64,000 nt of DNA, taken from the NCBI RefSeq assembly GCF_004346925.1, contig NZ_CP031167.1, positions 2,500,001-2,564,000 on the forward strand. The letters run 5' to 3'. Positions 43,957-52,829 of the stretch are shown piece after piece (position 1 is the first letter of the stretch; the number at the start of each line of letters is the position of its first letter). The notes under the pieces are model-generated. The model was not told the DNA's origin. It was given only the letters and a program-made list of their open reading frames with translations, and did no database searches. The position numbers and the translations under genes are program-made. Origin of the DNA: Stenotrophomonas sp. ASS1 (GTDB lineage Bacteria > Pseudomonadota > Gammaproteobacteria > Xanthomonadales > Xanthomonadaceae).

Positions 43957-44007
43957 AAGCAACGAAATTTAGTTGCTTAAGCCAAAGCAACGCTATTTAG
44001 TTGCTTT
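43957..44007. promoter_or_regulatory. Twin palindromes AAGCAAC-N8-GTTGCTT between satD and the DUF3307 gene
   Basis: Copy 1 is 43957-43978 and copy 2 is 43984-44007 (AAAGCAAC-N8-GTTGCTTT). Both have eight-base spacers ending in ATTTA, and their centres are about 28 bp apart. Copy 2 spans the stop codon of the SatD-like gene. They lie 61 bp or more before the DUF3307 start. They look like repressor operators of an internal promoter. Confidence 0.7.
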
Positions 44008-44691
44008 TCCAGAACCGTGAACGCTCCCGTACGGCTGCATCAGTGCACGTTCAGCCGCGGTGATCAGCGCCAGCAAGGCAAAGACGCCAGCATCGTGATA
44101 GACCCGGTTCACCGATTGTCGGTGCCGGTTCAACGCATTGGCAGCTTCCAACTGCGAGGGGGCATCGGGGATCAGAAACAACGACGCCACCTCAGCCTGA
44201 CTGCGTGTCCAGCGCGCGACAATAACATCACAGGCAGACACCACTGCCGGTAACCAGTACAGATCCTCCCGTTGTACTGGCAGGGCTACGTCCATGTCCT
44301 GCGTGCGCCCCATGGATTCAAGCAACCGACCGGACAGCACGAATGCCTCACCCAGCGAACGCGACACCGCCTTCCGGTCCAATGCCTCTACCGTACCCAG
44401 TCCAATCGCGATCCGCGTGCGCGCCCGCGACTCCGATGCGGCAAGCTTGGCCTTGATCCAGGTCGCCAACCTCAGGAAACCGTGCGGCTGGGTGACCGCC
44501 AGCTGCCAGGCATCGCCCCGGTAGAACTCGGGGCCGACAATGCCCGGCAAAGGCCACTCCATGGCCTGGGCCACGGCAACGGAAATCACTTCACGGACGT
44601 CATCAATGGTGGCCGCGTCCATCTCCGTGGACTTGACCAGGTCGCCGGTAAGCACGGCAATCAGATCAGACGATGTATCGGGCATGTTCAT
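43993..44691 (-). CDS. SatD family protein
   Basis: A 232-residue cytoplasmic protein. The N-terminus (LIAVLTGDLVKSTEMDAATI) and the GPEFYRGDAWQLAVTQP and TRIAIGLGTVEAL segments follow the SatD family, which has a fold related to class III nucleotide cyclases. The C-terminal part looks like a helix-turn-helix (SVNRVYHDAGVFALLALITA). The last codons are part of a palindrome. It overlaps the lipoprotein stop by four bases and precedes a DUF3307 gene. Biochemical function is unknown. Confidence 0.78.
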   Translation of the reverse strand: MNMPDTSSDLIAVLTGDLVKSTEMDAATIDDVREVISVAVAQAMEWPLPGIVGPEFYRGDAWQLAVTQPHGFLRLATWIKAKLAASESRARTRIAIGLGTVEALDRKAVSRSLGEAFVLSGRLLESMGRTQDMDVALPVQREDLYWLPAVVSACDVIVARWTRSQAEVASLFLIPDAPSQLEAANALNRHRQSVNRVYHDAGVFALLALITAAERALMQPYGSVHGSGKATK

Positions 44692-45098
44692 ACCTTGGGC
44701 TGCACAGGCTGTACCTCACAGGACATCTGCGGCTGGGCAGCGCCGGCCACATCTGTGCCGGGCCCGCTCAACGCCATTCTACCGTCGTAGCGGTTGATCA
44801 CCGCCAGCAGCCTGCCCGCGCCAGCGACCGGCGGAAAATCCAGCCGATACACGTTTGCCTCCACCTCCAGCCTGCCCGCGCGCGCGCTCGGACGGTTGAC
44901 CCAGACCACCGACGCCTGGCCGGAGTCCAGGATCAACACCATCGGCGCCTGGGGCGTGGCGCTTGTGCTGCTGCAGGACAGCTGGATCACCCGCGGCGGC
45001 GTCAGATCGAGCGCCGACAGCTTGCATCCACCGAGTGCGGTCGTCGCCACCAGGACCGACACGAGTGATGGCCGGAGCAGAATCTTGGTCGTGGTCAT
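44688..45098 (-). CDS. Small lipoprotein of unknown function
   Basis: A 136-residue protein with a lipoprotein signal (LVSVLVATTALGGC, lipobox LGGC, Cys about 25). The mature part is short and beta-rich (MVLILDSGQASVVWVN, RLLAVINRYDGRMALS). It overlaps the SatD-like gene (ATGA), so the operon order is lipoprotein-satD-DUF3307. No family recognised. Confidence 0.7.
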   Translation of the reverse strand: MTTTKILLRPSLVSVLVATTALGGCKLSALDLTPPRVIQLSCSSTSATPQAPMVLILDSGQASVVWVNRPSARAGRLEVEANVYRLDFPPVAGAGRLLAVINRYDGRMALSGPGTDVAGAAQPQMSCEVQPVQPKV

Positions 45099-45182
45099 CG
45101 CCCGATCGTAACCCGACAATCGATCCTATGACCCGGCGCATCGTGCAGGAACCTGCCGGGTCCGCCTGCACACCCACGTGCC

Positions 45183-46100
45183 TTACTTCGTCAGGGCGAA
45201 ATCCAGGCCCGCACACACCGCCGCCACCTGGGCGTCGTTGCACTCCTGCGGGTTGGTGCGCGGGCTGTCCGGGTAGACCTCGGTGGTGGTGGCAAAGCGC
45301 GCGTCGGTGAAGCCGGCGCAGGCGCCGATCGAGCGCGACTCACCCCACACCACGCCCGGCGACTGCAGCGGCAGGCCGACCAGGTTGCCCTCGGCGTCGG
45401 CCGGGGCGATATGGGTGACTGGCGCGACCGCAGCGATCAGGGCCTTCTGGAACTCGGCCTGCGGATCTTCACTGTTGCCGATCACGTAGAAGCCATCCGG
45501 AATGGTGTCGCGCTCGAACGGCTTGCCGTCACGGGCGCAGCGCGCCGGATCGAACTCGTGCAGGTCGCTGTCGGTGGTCTCGTGCAGGTCCAGGTGCACC
45601 AGCAGGTTCGGCTTGCGCTCGGCCACCCAGCGCATCAGCGCGGCGGCTTCCTCGATCTGGCCGCCGTCACGGAAGCTGCGGTTCGGGTCGATGGCATCCG
45701 GGTTCCAGCGCTGGATGCGCTCGTAGCCCCACGGGCTGACGCACGGCGCCACGATCAGGTTCAACCGGCCCAGGTAACGCTCGGCCTGCTGTTCCAGGAA
45801 CTGCAGGGCGCCATGCACGCCGCTGGTCTCGTAGCCATGCACGCCGCCGGTGATCAGCGCGGTCGGCAGCGCCGGGTTCCAGTTGTGGTTGACCACCGCG
45901 AACAGCGGGTAGTGGTCCGGCGCATAGTCCAGCTGGCCGTACTGGATCACATCGAAGCTGTCGTCCAGGCGCTCGAGCGCGGCCACCACGTCGTCGTGGT
46001 AGCTGCGCTGGCGCTGCTGGCGCGCCCGCCACTGTGCGCGTTCCGCGTCGCCCCAGGGCTGTCCGGGGGTGCCGATCGGGTAGAACTGCGCAACAGTCAT
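45183..46100 (-). CDS. M14 family metallocarboxypeptidase-like enzyme
   Basis: A 305-residue cytoplasmic hydrolase. The zinc site is HGYETSG (H-x2-E) with a later HLDLHE, and NPDAIDPNRSF carries the substrate-binding Asn-Arg. YPDSPRTNPQECNDAQVAAV near the C-terminus follows the catalytic Glu region. Relatives are annotated as M14 carboxypeptidases or succinylglutamate desuccinylase/aspartoacylase-like proteins. No signal peptide, so a cytoplasmic peptide or N-acyl substrate is likely. The ATG at 46100 begins at the conserved part. Confidence 0.85.
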   Translation of the reverse strand: MTVAQFYPIGTPGQPWGDAERAQWRARQQRQRSYHDDVVAALERLDDSFDVIQYGQLDYAPDHYPLFAVVNHNWNPALPTALITGGVHGYETSGVHGALQFLEQQAERYLGRLNLIVAPCVSPWGYERIQRWNPDAIDPNRSFRDGGQIEEAAALMRWVAERKPNLLVHLDLHETTDSDLHEFDPARCARDGKPFERDTIPDGFYVIGNSEDPQAEFQKALIAAVAPVTHIAPADAEGNLVGLPLQSPGVVWGESRSIGACAGFTDARFATTTEVYPDSPRTNPQECNDAQVAAVCAGLDFALTK

Positions 46101-46245
46101 GGGGTACTCCAAGGGTCGAACGGGATGGGTGCAGCCGGTCATTCTAAGCCTTGTCGCGCCTGCGGGTCCCCTCCCCCCGCCCCGCCTTCATCCAGGCAGG
46201 GTCATCTGGTTGTAAAATCAACGGTTTTTGGCCCCTCACCCCTTG

Positions 46246-46899
46246 ATGGCGAACGCAGCGCAGCCGGTCCTGGGTGGACCGGAATTCCTCCGCCTGCTCG
46301 CCCGTCTCAGCGACGGCGCGATGCCGGCCAGCAGTCCCGCCCTGACCGATCGCCTCGGCCAATGGGTGGACTGGAGCCGTGCCGTGGCCCTGTCCGGGGC
46401 GCTCGGCGGACGCCTGCCCGAGCCGGGTGAGGCCACCGAAGCGGCCGGGGATGTGCTGGACGACTGCGCCCAGGCCCATGCCAGCCTGCTGGCCTCGATC
46501 AGTGAGGATGCCGAGGCCGAGCGCCTGCTGGACCTGGCCGAAGCCGCCACCGCACCCAACTTCGCCTCGCTGCGCCAGCGCTACCGGGTACTGCAGCAGG
46601 CCATCCAGACCGCCACCGGGCGCCTGCGGGGCCGCCTGCGCGATCAGCTGGTGCAGGCTTCACCCGAGCTGGCACGGCTGGCCGAGGTCGATGCGGTGAT
46701 GGAACAGACACTCACCCCGCGCGAGCACAGCCTGCTGGCCACCGCGCCGGCGGTGCTCGGCGCCCGTTTTGAACGCGTGCACGGCCAGCCCGGCTGGCGC
46801 ACGGCCTTCCGCCATGACATGCGCACCCTGCTGCTTGCCGAGCTGCAGCTGCGCTTCCACCCGATCGAAGGGCTGCAAGACGCCCTGCGCTCCCACTGA
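46246..46899 (+). CDS. DUF3348 family protein, first gene of the DUF802 operon
   Basis: A 217-residue cytoplasmic, mostly helical protein (GGPEFLRLLARLSDG, RLRGRLRDQLVQASPELARL, WRTAFRHDMRTLLLAELQLR). It resembles the DUF3348 family, seen beside DUF802 and OmpA genes in beta- and gammaproteobacteria. It lies ten bases before the DUF802 gene. Function unknown; likely a cytosolic partner of the membrane complex encoded next. Confidence 0.82.
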   Translation: MANAAQPVLGGPEFLRLLARLSDGAMPASSPALTDRLGQWVDWSRAVALSGALGGRLPEPGEATEAAGDVLDDCAQAHASLLASISEDAEAERLLDLAEAATAPNFASLRQRYRVLQQAIQTATGRLRGRLRDQLVQASPELARLAEVDAVMEQTLTPREHSLLATAPAVLGARFERVHGQPGWRTAFRHDMRTLLLAELQLRFHPIEGLQDALRSH

Positions 46900-46909
46900 C
46901 CGGAACACC

Positions 46910-49174
46910 ATGTCCAGAACTGCTTTCCATGTCGTTGTTTTCCTTGTCGGCCTGCTGGCCGTGTGCTGGATCGGCATTGGCTACGTTTCGGTGCATCCGC
47001 TGGGTGCAGCGGTAGCGGCAATCATCGCGGCCTGCTACATCGCCGGTGGCGTGGAGCTGTACCGCTATCGGCAGGCCAGCAACGGCCTGCGCAGCGCACT
47101 GAGTGACCTGTCCAGCGCGAAGGAGAGCCTTGCGCCCTGGCTGGAGCGCGTGCCGATGGGCCTGCGCAACGCCGTGCGCCTGCGCGTGGAAGGCGAGCGC
47201 ACCGCCCTGCCCGCGCCGGTGCTGACCCCGTACCTGGTTGGCCTGCTGGTGCTGCTGGGCATGCTCGGCACCCTGCTGGGCATGATGGACACGCTGCGTG
47301 GCACCGGCCTGGCCCTGCAGAGCGCAACCGACATGGCCGCCATCCGCGGCTCGCTGGCGTCGCCGGTCCAAGGCCTGGCCGTGGCATTCGGCACTTCGAT
47401 CGCCGGTGTGGCCAGCTCGGCCATGCTCGGCCTGCTGGCAGCGCTACTGCGCCGTGACCGCCTGCAGGCCGTGCAGCAGCTGGACCGTGCCATTGCCGGC
47501 GACCTGCACCCGTACTCGCAGGCCTGGCAGCGCGCCGAGTCGCTGCGGCTGCTGCAGGCACAGTCCGCCGCGCTGCCGGCGCTGGTCGACCGCCTGCAGG
47601 CGATGACCAGCACCTTCGAACAGCACAGTGCGGCCGCCAATGAGCGCCTGCTGGCCGGCCAGGCCGAGTTCCTGACCCAGAGCCAGGCGCTGCAGGAACG
47701 CCTGGCTGTCTCGCTGCAGCAGTCGCTGCGCGAAGGCGCCGAGGCCAGCGCCGCTGCCATCGGTGGCGCGCTGCAGCCGATGGCCGAAACCACGCTGGCC
47801 GGCCTGGCCCACCATGGTGAGGCGCTGCATGCCCGTGTCGAACAGGCGGTGCAGCAGCAGTTGTCTGGCCTGAGCGACGGTTTCGAGCGCAGCCGCGTCG
47901 CTACCGAAGCCAGCTGGGCCAAGGTGGTGAGCGAGCAGACCCAGGCACAACAGGCGCTGGTGAGTGATCTGCGGCAGCACCTGCAGGCCTTCAGCGACGG
48001 CCAGGGCACGCAGGCCGAAGCACTGGTCGCGCGCATCGGCGAGCGCCTGCAGGCCGATGCCAGCGGCAATGCCGAGGCCTGGCGCGCCGCCGCCGAACAG
48101 CAGCAGGCACTGAACAGCGCGCTGGTCGAACGCCAGCAGCAGGCGTTGCTGGACGCCAGCGAGCATCTGGACGCACGTGCGCAGGCGCTGCTGCAGGCAC
48201 TGGAACAGCACCACAGCGCCAGCCAGGCGCTGCTGCAGGATCACGAACTGCAGCGTTCGCAGCAGTGGCAGGCCGCGCAGGCCGCCACCGCCACCGCGCA
48301 CGCCGAACTGCAGGCCAGCCTGGACAGCCGCGAGCAGCAGCGCCAAGCGCGCTGGGATGCGGTCAGTGCCGAACTGCAGCAGGCCCACGCCGCGCTGCAG
48401 GCCCAGCTGCAGGCCGGCGACGAACAGCGCCTGCAGCGCTGGAGCGATGCCCTGCAGCATGTTTCCACCGATCTGGCCGAACGCCTGCAGGCCAATGGCG
48501 AACGCCTGGCCGCGCAGCAGCAGCAGGTCTGCGACACGCTGGCGGCCACCGCACAGCAGATCGGCGAGAACGGTCGCGCCCAGGCCAGTGCCACGCTGGC
48601 GGAAGTGTCCACCCTGCTGCAGACCGCGGCCGCTGCACCGAAGGCCGCCGCCGACGTCATCAACGAGCTGCGCAGCACGCTCTCCGAGAGCCTGGTGCGC
48701 GACAACGCGATGCTGGAAGAACGCGGCCGGCTGCTGGCCACCGTGCAGACCCTGCTCGATGCGATCAACCATGCCTCGCACGAACAGCGCACCGCCGTGG
48801 ACGCGCTGGTCGGTGGTTCGGCCGAGCTGCTGGAACGCGTCGGCAACCGCTTCACCGACCATATCGCCGCCGAGACCGGCAAGCTGGATGGCATTGCCGC
48901 AGCGCTCAGCGGCAGCGCCGGCGACGTCGGCCAGCTGGCCGGCAGCTTCGGCGAAGCCGTCGCACAGTTCGGCAGCGCCTCCACCGAGCTGTCCGGCCGC
49001 CTGGAACAGATCGGCGGCGCACTGGATGCCTCGCTGGCCCGCAGCGACGAGCAGCTGGCCTACTACGTGGCGCAGGCACGCGAGGTGGTCGACCTCAGCC
49101 TGCTGTCGCAGAAGCAGGTGATGGAAGAACTGCAGCAGCTGGCCACGCGCCGCGGCAAGGCCGGTAGCGCATGA
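46910..49174 (+). CDS. DUF802 protein: MotA/ZorA-like membrane core with long coiled-coil tail
   Basis: A 754-residue protein. Four predicted spans lie at about 7-25, 30-46, 107-126 and 153-180. The third contains LLGMLGTLLGMMDTL, the GLLGT-type motif of MotA, TolQ and ExbB. The fourth has LAVAFGTSIAGVASSAMLGL, like the TM4 of the same superfamily. The remaining roughly 570 residues are Ala/Gln/Glu-rich helix with heptads (for example EASWAKVVSEQTQAQQALV), predicted as a long cytoplasmic coiled coil, as in ZorA. It is followed, with stop/start overlap, by a MotB-like protein. An ion-driven complex is inferred. Confidence 0.85.
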   Translation: MSRTAFHVVVFLVGLLAVCWIGIGYVSVHPLGAAVAAIIAACYIAGGVELYRYRQASNGLRSALSDLSSAKESLAPWLERVPMGLRNAVRLRVEGERTALPAPVLTPYLVGLLVLLGMLGTLLGMMDTLRGTGLALQSATDMAAIRGSLASPVQGLAVAFGTSIAGVASSAMLGLLAALLRRDRLQAVQQLDRAIAGDLHPYSQAWQRAESLRLLQAQSAALPALVDRLQAMTSTFEQHSAAANERLLAGQAEFLTQSQALQERLAVSLQQSLREGAEASAAAIGGALQPMAETTLAGLAHHGEALHARVEQAVQQQLSGLSDGFERSRVATEASWAKVVSEQTQAQQALVSDLRQHLQAFSDGQGTQAEALVARIGERLQADASGNAEAWRAAAEQQQALNSALVERQQQALLDASEHLDARAQALLQALEQHHSASQALLQDHELQRSQQWQAAQAATATAHAELQASLDSREQQRQARWDAVSAELQQAHAALQAQLQAGDEQRLQRWSDALQHVSTDLAERLQANGERLAAQQQQVCDTLAATAQQIGENGRAQASATLAEVSTLLQTAAAAPKAAADVINELRSTLSESLVRDNAMLEERGRLLATVQTLLDAINHASHEQRTAVDALVGGSAELLERVGNRFTDHIAAETGKLDGIAAALSGSAGDVGQLAGSFGEAVAQFGSASTELSGRLEQIGGALDASLARSDEQLAYYVAQAREVVDLSLLSQKQVMEELQQLATRRGKAGSA

Positions 49175-49809
49175 GCGACGAGCTGGAGGTCGATGGCGGC
49201 TCACACGCCCCGATCTGGGCCGCCTTCGGCGACCTGATGTCGGTGCTGCTGGGCGCGTTCGTGCTGATACTGGTCGGTGTGGTTGCCGTGCAGCTGGAGC
49301 TGTCGCAGCGACTGGACCAGGAAGTGAAGCAGCGCCAGGCCGAAGCCAAGCGCCTGCAGACCCTGGAACAGGCGCTGGCGGGCCCGCTGGCCGCCGGTCG
49401 CGTGACCCTGGTCGACGGACGCATCGGCATCAGTGGCAGCGTGTTGTTTGCACTGAACTCGGACCAGCTGCAGCCGGAAGGCCAGGAGCTGCTGCGCAGC
49501 CTGGCTGCGCCGCTGGCCGCCTACCTGGGCACGCGCGAAGAGATCCTGATGGTCAGCGGCTTCACCGATGACGCGCCGGTGCGCGAAGGAAACCGGCGTT
49601 TCGCCGACAACTGGGAGCTGTCGGCACAGCGTTCGCTGACCGTGACCCGCACGCTGATTGCCGATGGCGTACCGGCCGATGCGGTGTTCGCCGCCGCGTT
49701 CGGCAGCGAGCAGCCGGTCAGCTCCAATGCCAGCGAAGACGGCCGCGCGCGCAACCGTCGCGTGGAAATCGCGCCGATTGCCAAGCCCAAGGCCGCGGAT
49801 GCCAAGTAA
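49171..49809 (+). CDS. MotB/ZorB-like OmpA-family protein
   Basis: A 212-residue inner-membrane protein. The single span (about 14-38) reads HAPIWAAFGDLMSVLLGAFV, matching the MotB pattern with the ion-binding Asp at D21. A coiled linker follows, then an OmpA peptidoglycan-binding domain (about 85-205: SGFTDDAPVREGNRRFADNW, ELSAQRSLTVTRTL, GRARNRRVEI). With the DUF802 protein it forms a stator-like pair. It overlaps DUF802 upstream by four bases and DUF2894 downstream by 11. Confidence 0.88.
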   Translation: MSDELEVDGGSHAPIWAAFGDLMSVLLGAFVLILVGVVAVQLELSQRLDQEVKQRQAEAKRLQTLEQALAGPLAAGRVTLVDGRIGISGSVLFALNSDQLQPEGQELLRSLAAPLAAYLGTREEILMVSGFTDDAPVREGNRRFADNWELSAQRSLTVTRTLIADGVPADAVFAAAFGSEQPVSSNASEDGRARNRRVEIAPIAKPKAADAK

Positions 49810-50176
49810 GCCGCCCGCACTGGATGGCCTGCGCGCACTGGTGCGCGACCTCGATGCGGGGTCGCGCTCGCTGCCGCATTACCCGCAGGTGCCGATGCTG
49901 CAGCAGGTGCAGCGCGAGTGGTCGGAGCTGCGCAGCGAGCTGCAGGTACGCCGTTCGCTGCGCACCGAAGCCCCCGCCGACGGCGGCCCGCTGAACTCGG
50001 CGGTGCTGGTGCAGCGCATGCTGGACACGATGCAGGCGACCAGCCCTGGCTACCTGCGGCATTTCATCGACTACGTGGACACCCTGTCCTGGCTGCAGGC
50101 GCTGCAGGATGGCGCCGCCAGCGGCGGCGATACCGCGAAGCCGAAGCGCACGCGCAAGCCGCGCAACGCGGGTTGA
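49799..50176 (+). CDS. DUF2894 family protein, last gene of the DUF802 operon
   Basis: A 125-residue cytoplasmic protein with central helices (PMLQQVQREWSELRSELQVR, SAVLVQRMLDTMQATSPGYL) and a basic tail (KPKRTRKPRNAG). It resembles DUF2894, known from the same gene neighbourhood elsewhere. The ATG at 49799 overlaps the OmpA gene by 11 bases. Role unknown. Confidence 0.78.
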   Translation: MPSKPPALDGLRALVRDLDAGSRSLPHYPQVPMLQQVQREWSELRSELQVRRSLRTEAPADGGPLNSAVLVQRMLDTMQATSPGYLRHFIDYVDTLSWLQALQDGAASGGDTAKPKRTRKPRNAG

Positions 50177-50239
50177 TCGCGCGTTGATGCCGACCTCGTT
50201 CGGCACCCCTGGATACGACAATCCTGTTCCGCGCTCCTG

Positions 50240-50306
50240 GTAGATGCCAACCTTGGTTGGCGCTCCACCAACGACGCTGCGCATGCCAACCAAGGTTGGC
50301 ATCTAC
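50240..50306. repeat. SMAG dimer of the GCCAACCTTGGTTGGC subtype
   Basis: GTAG + ATGCCAACCTTGGTTGGCGCT from 50240 and the reversed ATGCCAACCAAGGTTGGCAT + CTAC ending at 50306. It lies in the 313-bp gap 50177-50489, which also holds a possible Pho box and no gene that I can see. Confidence 0.88.
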
Positions 50307-50339
50307 CAATGCATGCGTCCGCATGCCACGCGCATAGCA

Positions 50340-50357
50340 GTGTCACCAGACAGTCAT
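50340..50357 (+). promoter_or_regulatory. Possible Pho box before the TonB receptor gene
   Basis: GTGTCAC-CAGA-CAGTCAT: two seven-base direct repeats set 11 bp apart, near the PhoB consensus CTGTCAT-N4-CTGTCAY (11 of 14 positions fit). It lies about 133 bp before the receptor start. Control by phosphate starvation would suit the phytase-like gene downstream. Confidence 0.4.
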
Positions 50358-50489
50358 CTGTTTAGCGCACCATTTTCACGTTGACCCACCGCGTCTGCAG
50401 CGCCACCGGTCGCATCGGTTGTCTCCCCTTTTGAACTCCATGAGCTCCGCGCCCGTGCGGTGGCTCGTGCCTGCCTGAGTGTCCGTAAC

Positions 50490-52808
50490 ATGACGAAGAC
50501 TTTGTTGGCCGCTGCGCTGTCGATCGCGCTCGCTCCCGCGGCCTGGGCGCAGGATGCTGCCCCGACCTCCACTGGCACCTCCGCCACCGATCTCGATGCG
50601 GTCTCGGTGATCGGCAGCGGTGAAGCGCGCCAGGTGCAGCGCATCACCCGCGAGAACCTCGACATCCTGCCGCCGGGCACCAGCCTGCAGAAGACGCTCA
50701 ATCTACTGCCTGGCGTCAACGCGCAGTCGGCCGATGCGCTGGGCACCAACGAGCAGTCGATGACACTGAACCTGCGCGGCTTCAACTCCACCCGTCTCGG
50801 TTACACGCTCGACGGCGTGCCGCTGGGCGACGGCGCGTACAACAACTACAACGGCCTGACCATCAACCGTGCGCTGATCAGCGAGAACATGGCCGGCGCG
50901 GAACTGGCGGTGGGCATCGGCAGCCTCGGTACGCCGTCCACCAGCAACCTCGGCGGCACGATTTCCTATACCTCCGACCGCCCGGCCCAGGAACTCGGCG
51001 GCCGCGTGGTGCAGACCTTCGGCAGCGATGCCAACCGCCGCACCTTCGTGCGCGTGGACAGCGGCGAGTACAACGGCTTCTCCGGCTACGTTTCCGGCAT
51101 GAATGCCGTCTCCGATCTGTGGAACGACCAGACCGCCTACAACAAATCCACCACCAAGCAGTTCAACGCCAAGGGCGTGTGGAACTTTGGCCGCGGCCAG
51201 ATCACCGGTTTCGTCGATACCTCACGCACCACCCAGGCGGACTACTTCTACCTGTCCAAGGACGAGATGTCGCGCGGCCTGGGCTGGGACTGGGGCGGCT
51301 ACGCGCCGGACTGGAACAAGGCCGTGGCCAAGGCCTACTGCAACACCGCCAGCTTCAATGCGAAGAAGTGCGACAGCAGCGGCCCGGACAAGGATGCCGA
51401 TGGTGCCTTCACCGCCGGGCAGATCCTGCGCGACGATAACCTGTACTACCTGGCCGGCGACTTCTTCCTGGCCGATGGCTTCAGCCTGCGCGCCCTGGCC
51501 TACCACCACGATGACCGCGGCGAAGGCCACAACTGGAACAGCGGCGCCTGGTCGAACAAAGGCACCGCACAGGAGATTCCGATCATCTTCCGCAACACCA
51601 TCTACACCATCGACCGCGATGGCGGCACGCTGTCGTTCGACTGGGAGCTGGGCGCGCACCGCATCGAAGGCGGCGTCTGGTACGAGCGCAACACCAGCAG
51701 CGCCGAGCGCTACCAGACCGCCGTGGACGGCCCGCGTGACCTGAGTGGCATGAACACCCTGCCCTCCGATGTCGGCGTGTTTGCCCAACGCACCCGCTGG
51801 AAGACTCACCAGTTCTTCCTGAGGGACACCTGGCGCCTGCTCGATGACCGCCTGACTCTGGAGTTCGGGGCCAAGAGTCCGCACGCCACCTCCGATGCAC
51901 AAGCGCTGCCGGGCGATGCGAAGACGCCGATCTCGCCGACCTCCAACAACCAGTTCGCCACCGGCTCGCTGAAGGCCAGCAAGAACTTCCTGCCCAGCAT
52001 CGGCGCAAACTTCCGCCTGGCCGAGCACCACGAGCTCTTCGCCAGCTACGCCGAGAACATCGCCATGTTCCAGGGTGGCTTCAAGCTGGGCCCGCAGGCC
52101 GTCAGCCAGGCCACCTGGAACGCGCAGGGCAATCTGAAGCCGGAGGAATCGCGCTCACTCGAAGCCGGCTACCGCTTCGTCACCGATACCCTGCAGGCCT
52201 CGATCGCGGCCTACAGCGTGCGCTTCGACAACCGCCTGCTGCAGTACAACCCCTGTGATTCGCGCCAGCCGGTGGGTCCAACCTGCGGCAACCGCTTCTA
52301 CAACGTCGGCGGTGTCGACAGCCGCGGTGCCGAGCTGACCGTGCTGTGGACCCCGAACGAGCACTTCAGCTGGTACACCTCGGCCTCGCTGAACCGTTCG
52401 ACCTACGCCTCCAACTACGTGCAGGCCGGTGTCGAGCAGCAGATCAAGGGCAAGATCCAGACCGATACGCCCAAGCAGCTGCTGGCCACCGAGATCACCT
52501 GGCGCGACAACGGCTGGTTCGCCAGCCTGCGTGGCAAGTACACGGGCGAACGCTTCTACACCTACACCAACGACCAGGGCTTCGGCGGCTCCACCGTGTT
52601 CGACCTCGCCGGTGGCTATGACTTCGGCGAGGTCGGCTTCGCCAAGGGCATGCGCCTGTCGTTCAACGTGACCAACCTGACCAACAAGCGCTACGCCAGC
52701 AACCTGGATTCGAGCGTGTTCGCGCCCAGCGACCCGGCCGGCAAGCTGTACGTGTTCCATGCCTCGGCACCGCGCCAGGTGTTCGGTACGATCGACCTTC
52801 GCTTCTGA
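50490..52808 (+). CDS. TonB-dependent outer-membrane receptor next to a phytase-like gene
   Basis: A 772-residue receptor with signal peptide (LLAAALSIALAPAAWAQ). The plug has LNLRGFNSTRLGYTLDGVPL and GSLGTPSTSNLGGTISYTSD. The barrel ends with the aromatic QVFGTIDLRF. The substrate is not shown by sequence, but the gene is followed by a secreted phytase-like protein 21 bp downstream. A phosphate-containing substrate is inferred. Confidence 0.88.
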   Translation: MTKTLLAAALSIALAPAAWAQDAAPTSTGTSATDLDAVSVIGSGEARQVQRITRENLDILPPGTSLQKTLNLLPGVNAQSADALGTNEQSMTLNLRGFNSTRLGYTLDGVPLGDGAYNNYNGLTINRALISENMAGAELAVGIGSLGTPSTSNLGGTISYTSDRPAQELGGRVVQTFGSDANRRTFVRVDSGEYNGFSGYVSGMNAVSDLWNDQTAYNKSTTKQFNAKGVWNFGRGQITGFVDTSRTTQADYFYLSKDEMSRGLGWDWGGYAPDWNKAVAKAYCNTASFNAKKCDSSGPDKDADGAFTAGQILRDDNLYYLAGDFFLADGFSLRALAYHHDDRGEGHNWNSGAWSNKGTAQEIPIIFRNTIYTIDRDGGTLSFDWELGAHRIEGGVWYERNTSSAERYQTAVDGPRDLSGMNTLPSDVGVFAQRTRWKTHQFFLRDTWRLLDDRLTLEFGAKSPHATSDAQALPGDAKTPISPTSNNQFATGSLKASKNFLPSIGANFRLAEHHELFASYAENIAMFQGGFKLGPQAVSQATWNAQGNLKPEESRSLEAGYRFVTDTLQASIAAYSVRFDNRLLQYNPCDSRQPVGPTCGNRFYNVGGVDSRGAELTVLWTPNEHFSWYTSASLNRSTYASNYVQAGVEQQIKGKIQTDTPKQLLATEITWRDNGWFASLRGKYTGERFYTYTNDQGFGGSTVFDLAGGYDFGEVGFAKGMRLSFNVTNLTNKRYASNLDSSVFAPSDPAGKLYVFHASAPRQVFGTIDLRF

Positions 52809-52829
52809 TCTTCCGCCCGGAGTCCACTG

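Noticed and set aside
46246..50176. A Zorya defence system
   Set aside because: ZorA/ZorB-like proteins are present but no ZorC, ZorD helicase or ZorE nuclease is encoded next to them, so only the membrane pair is comparable.
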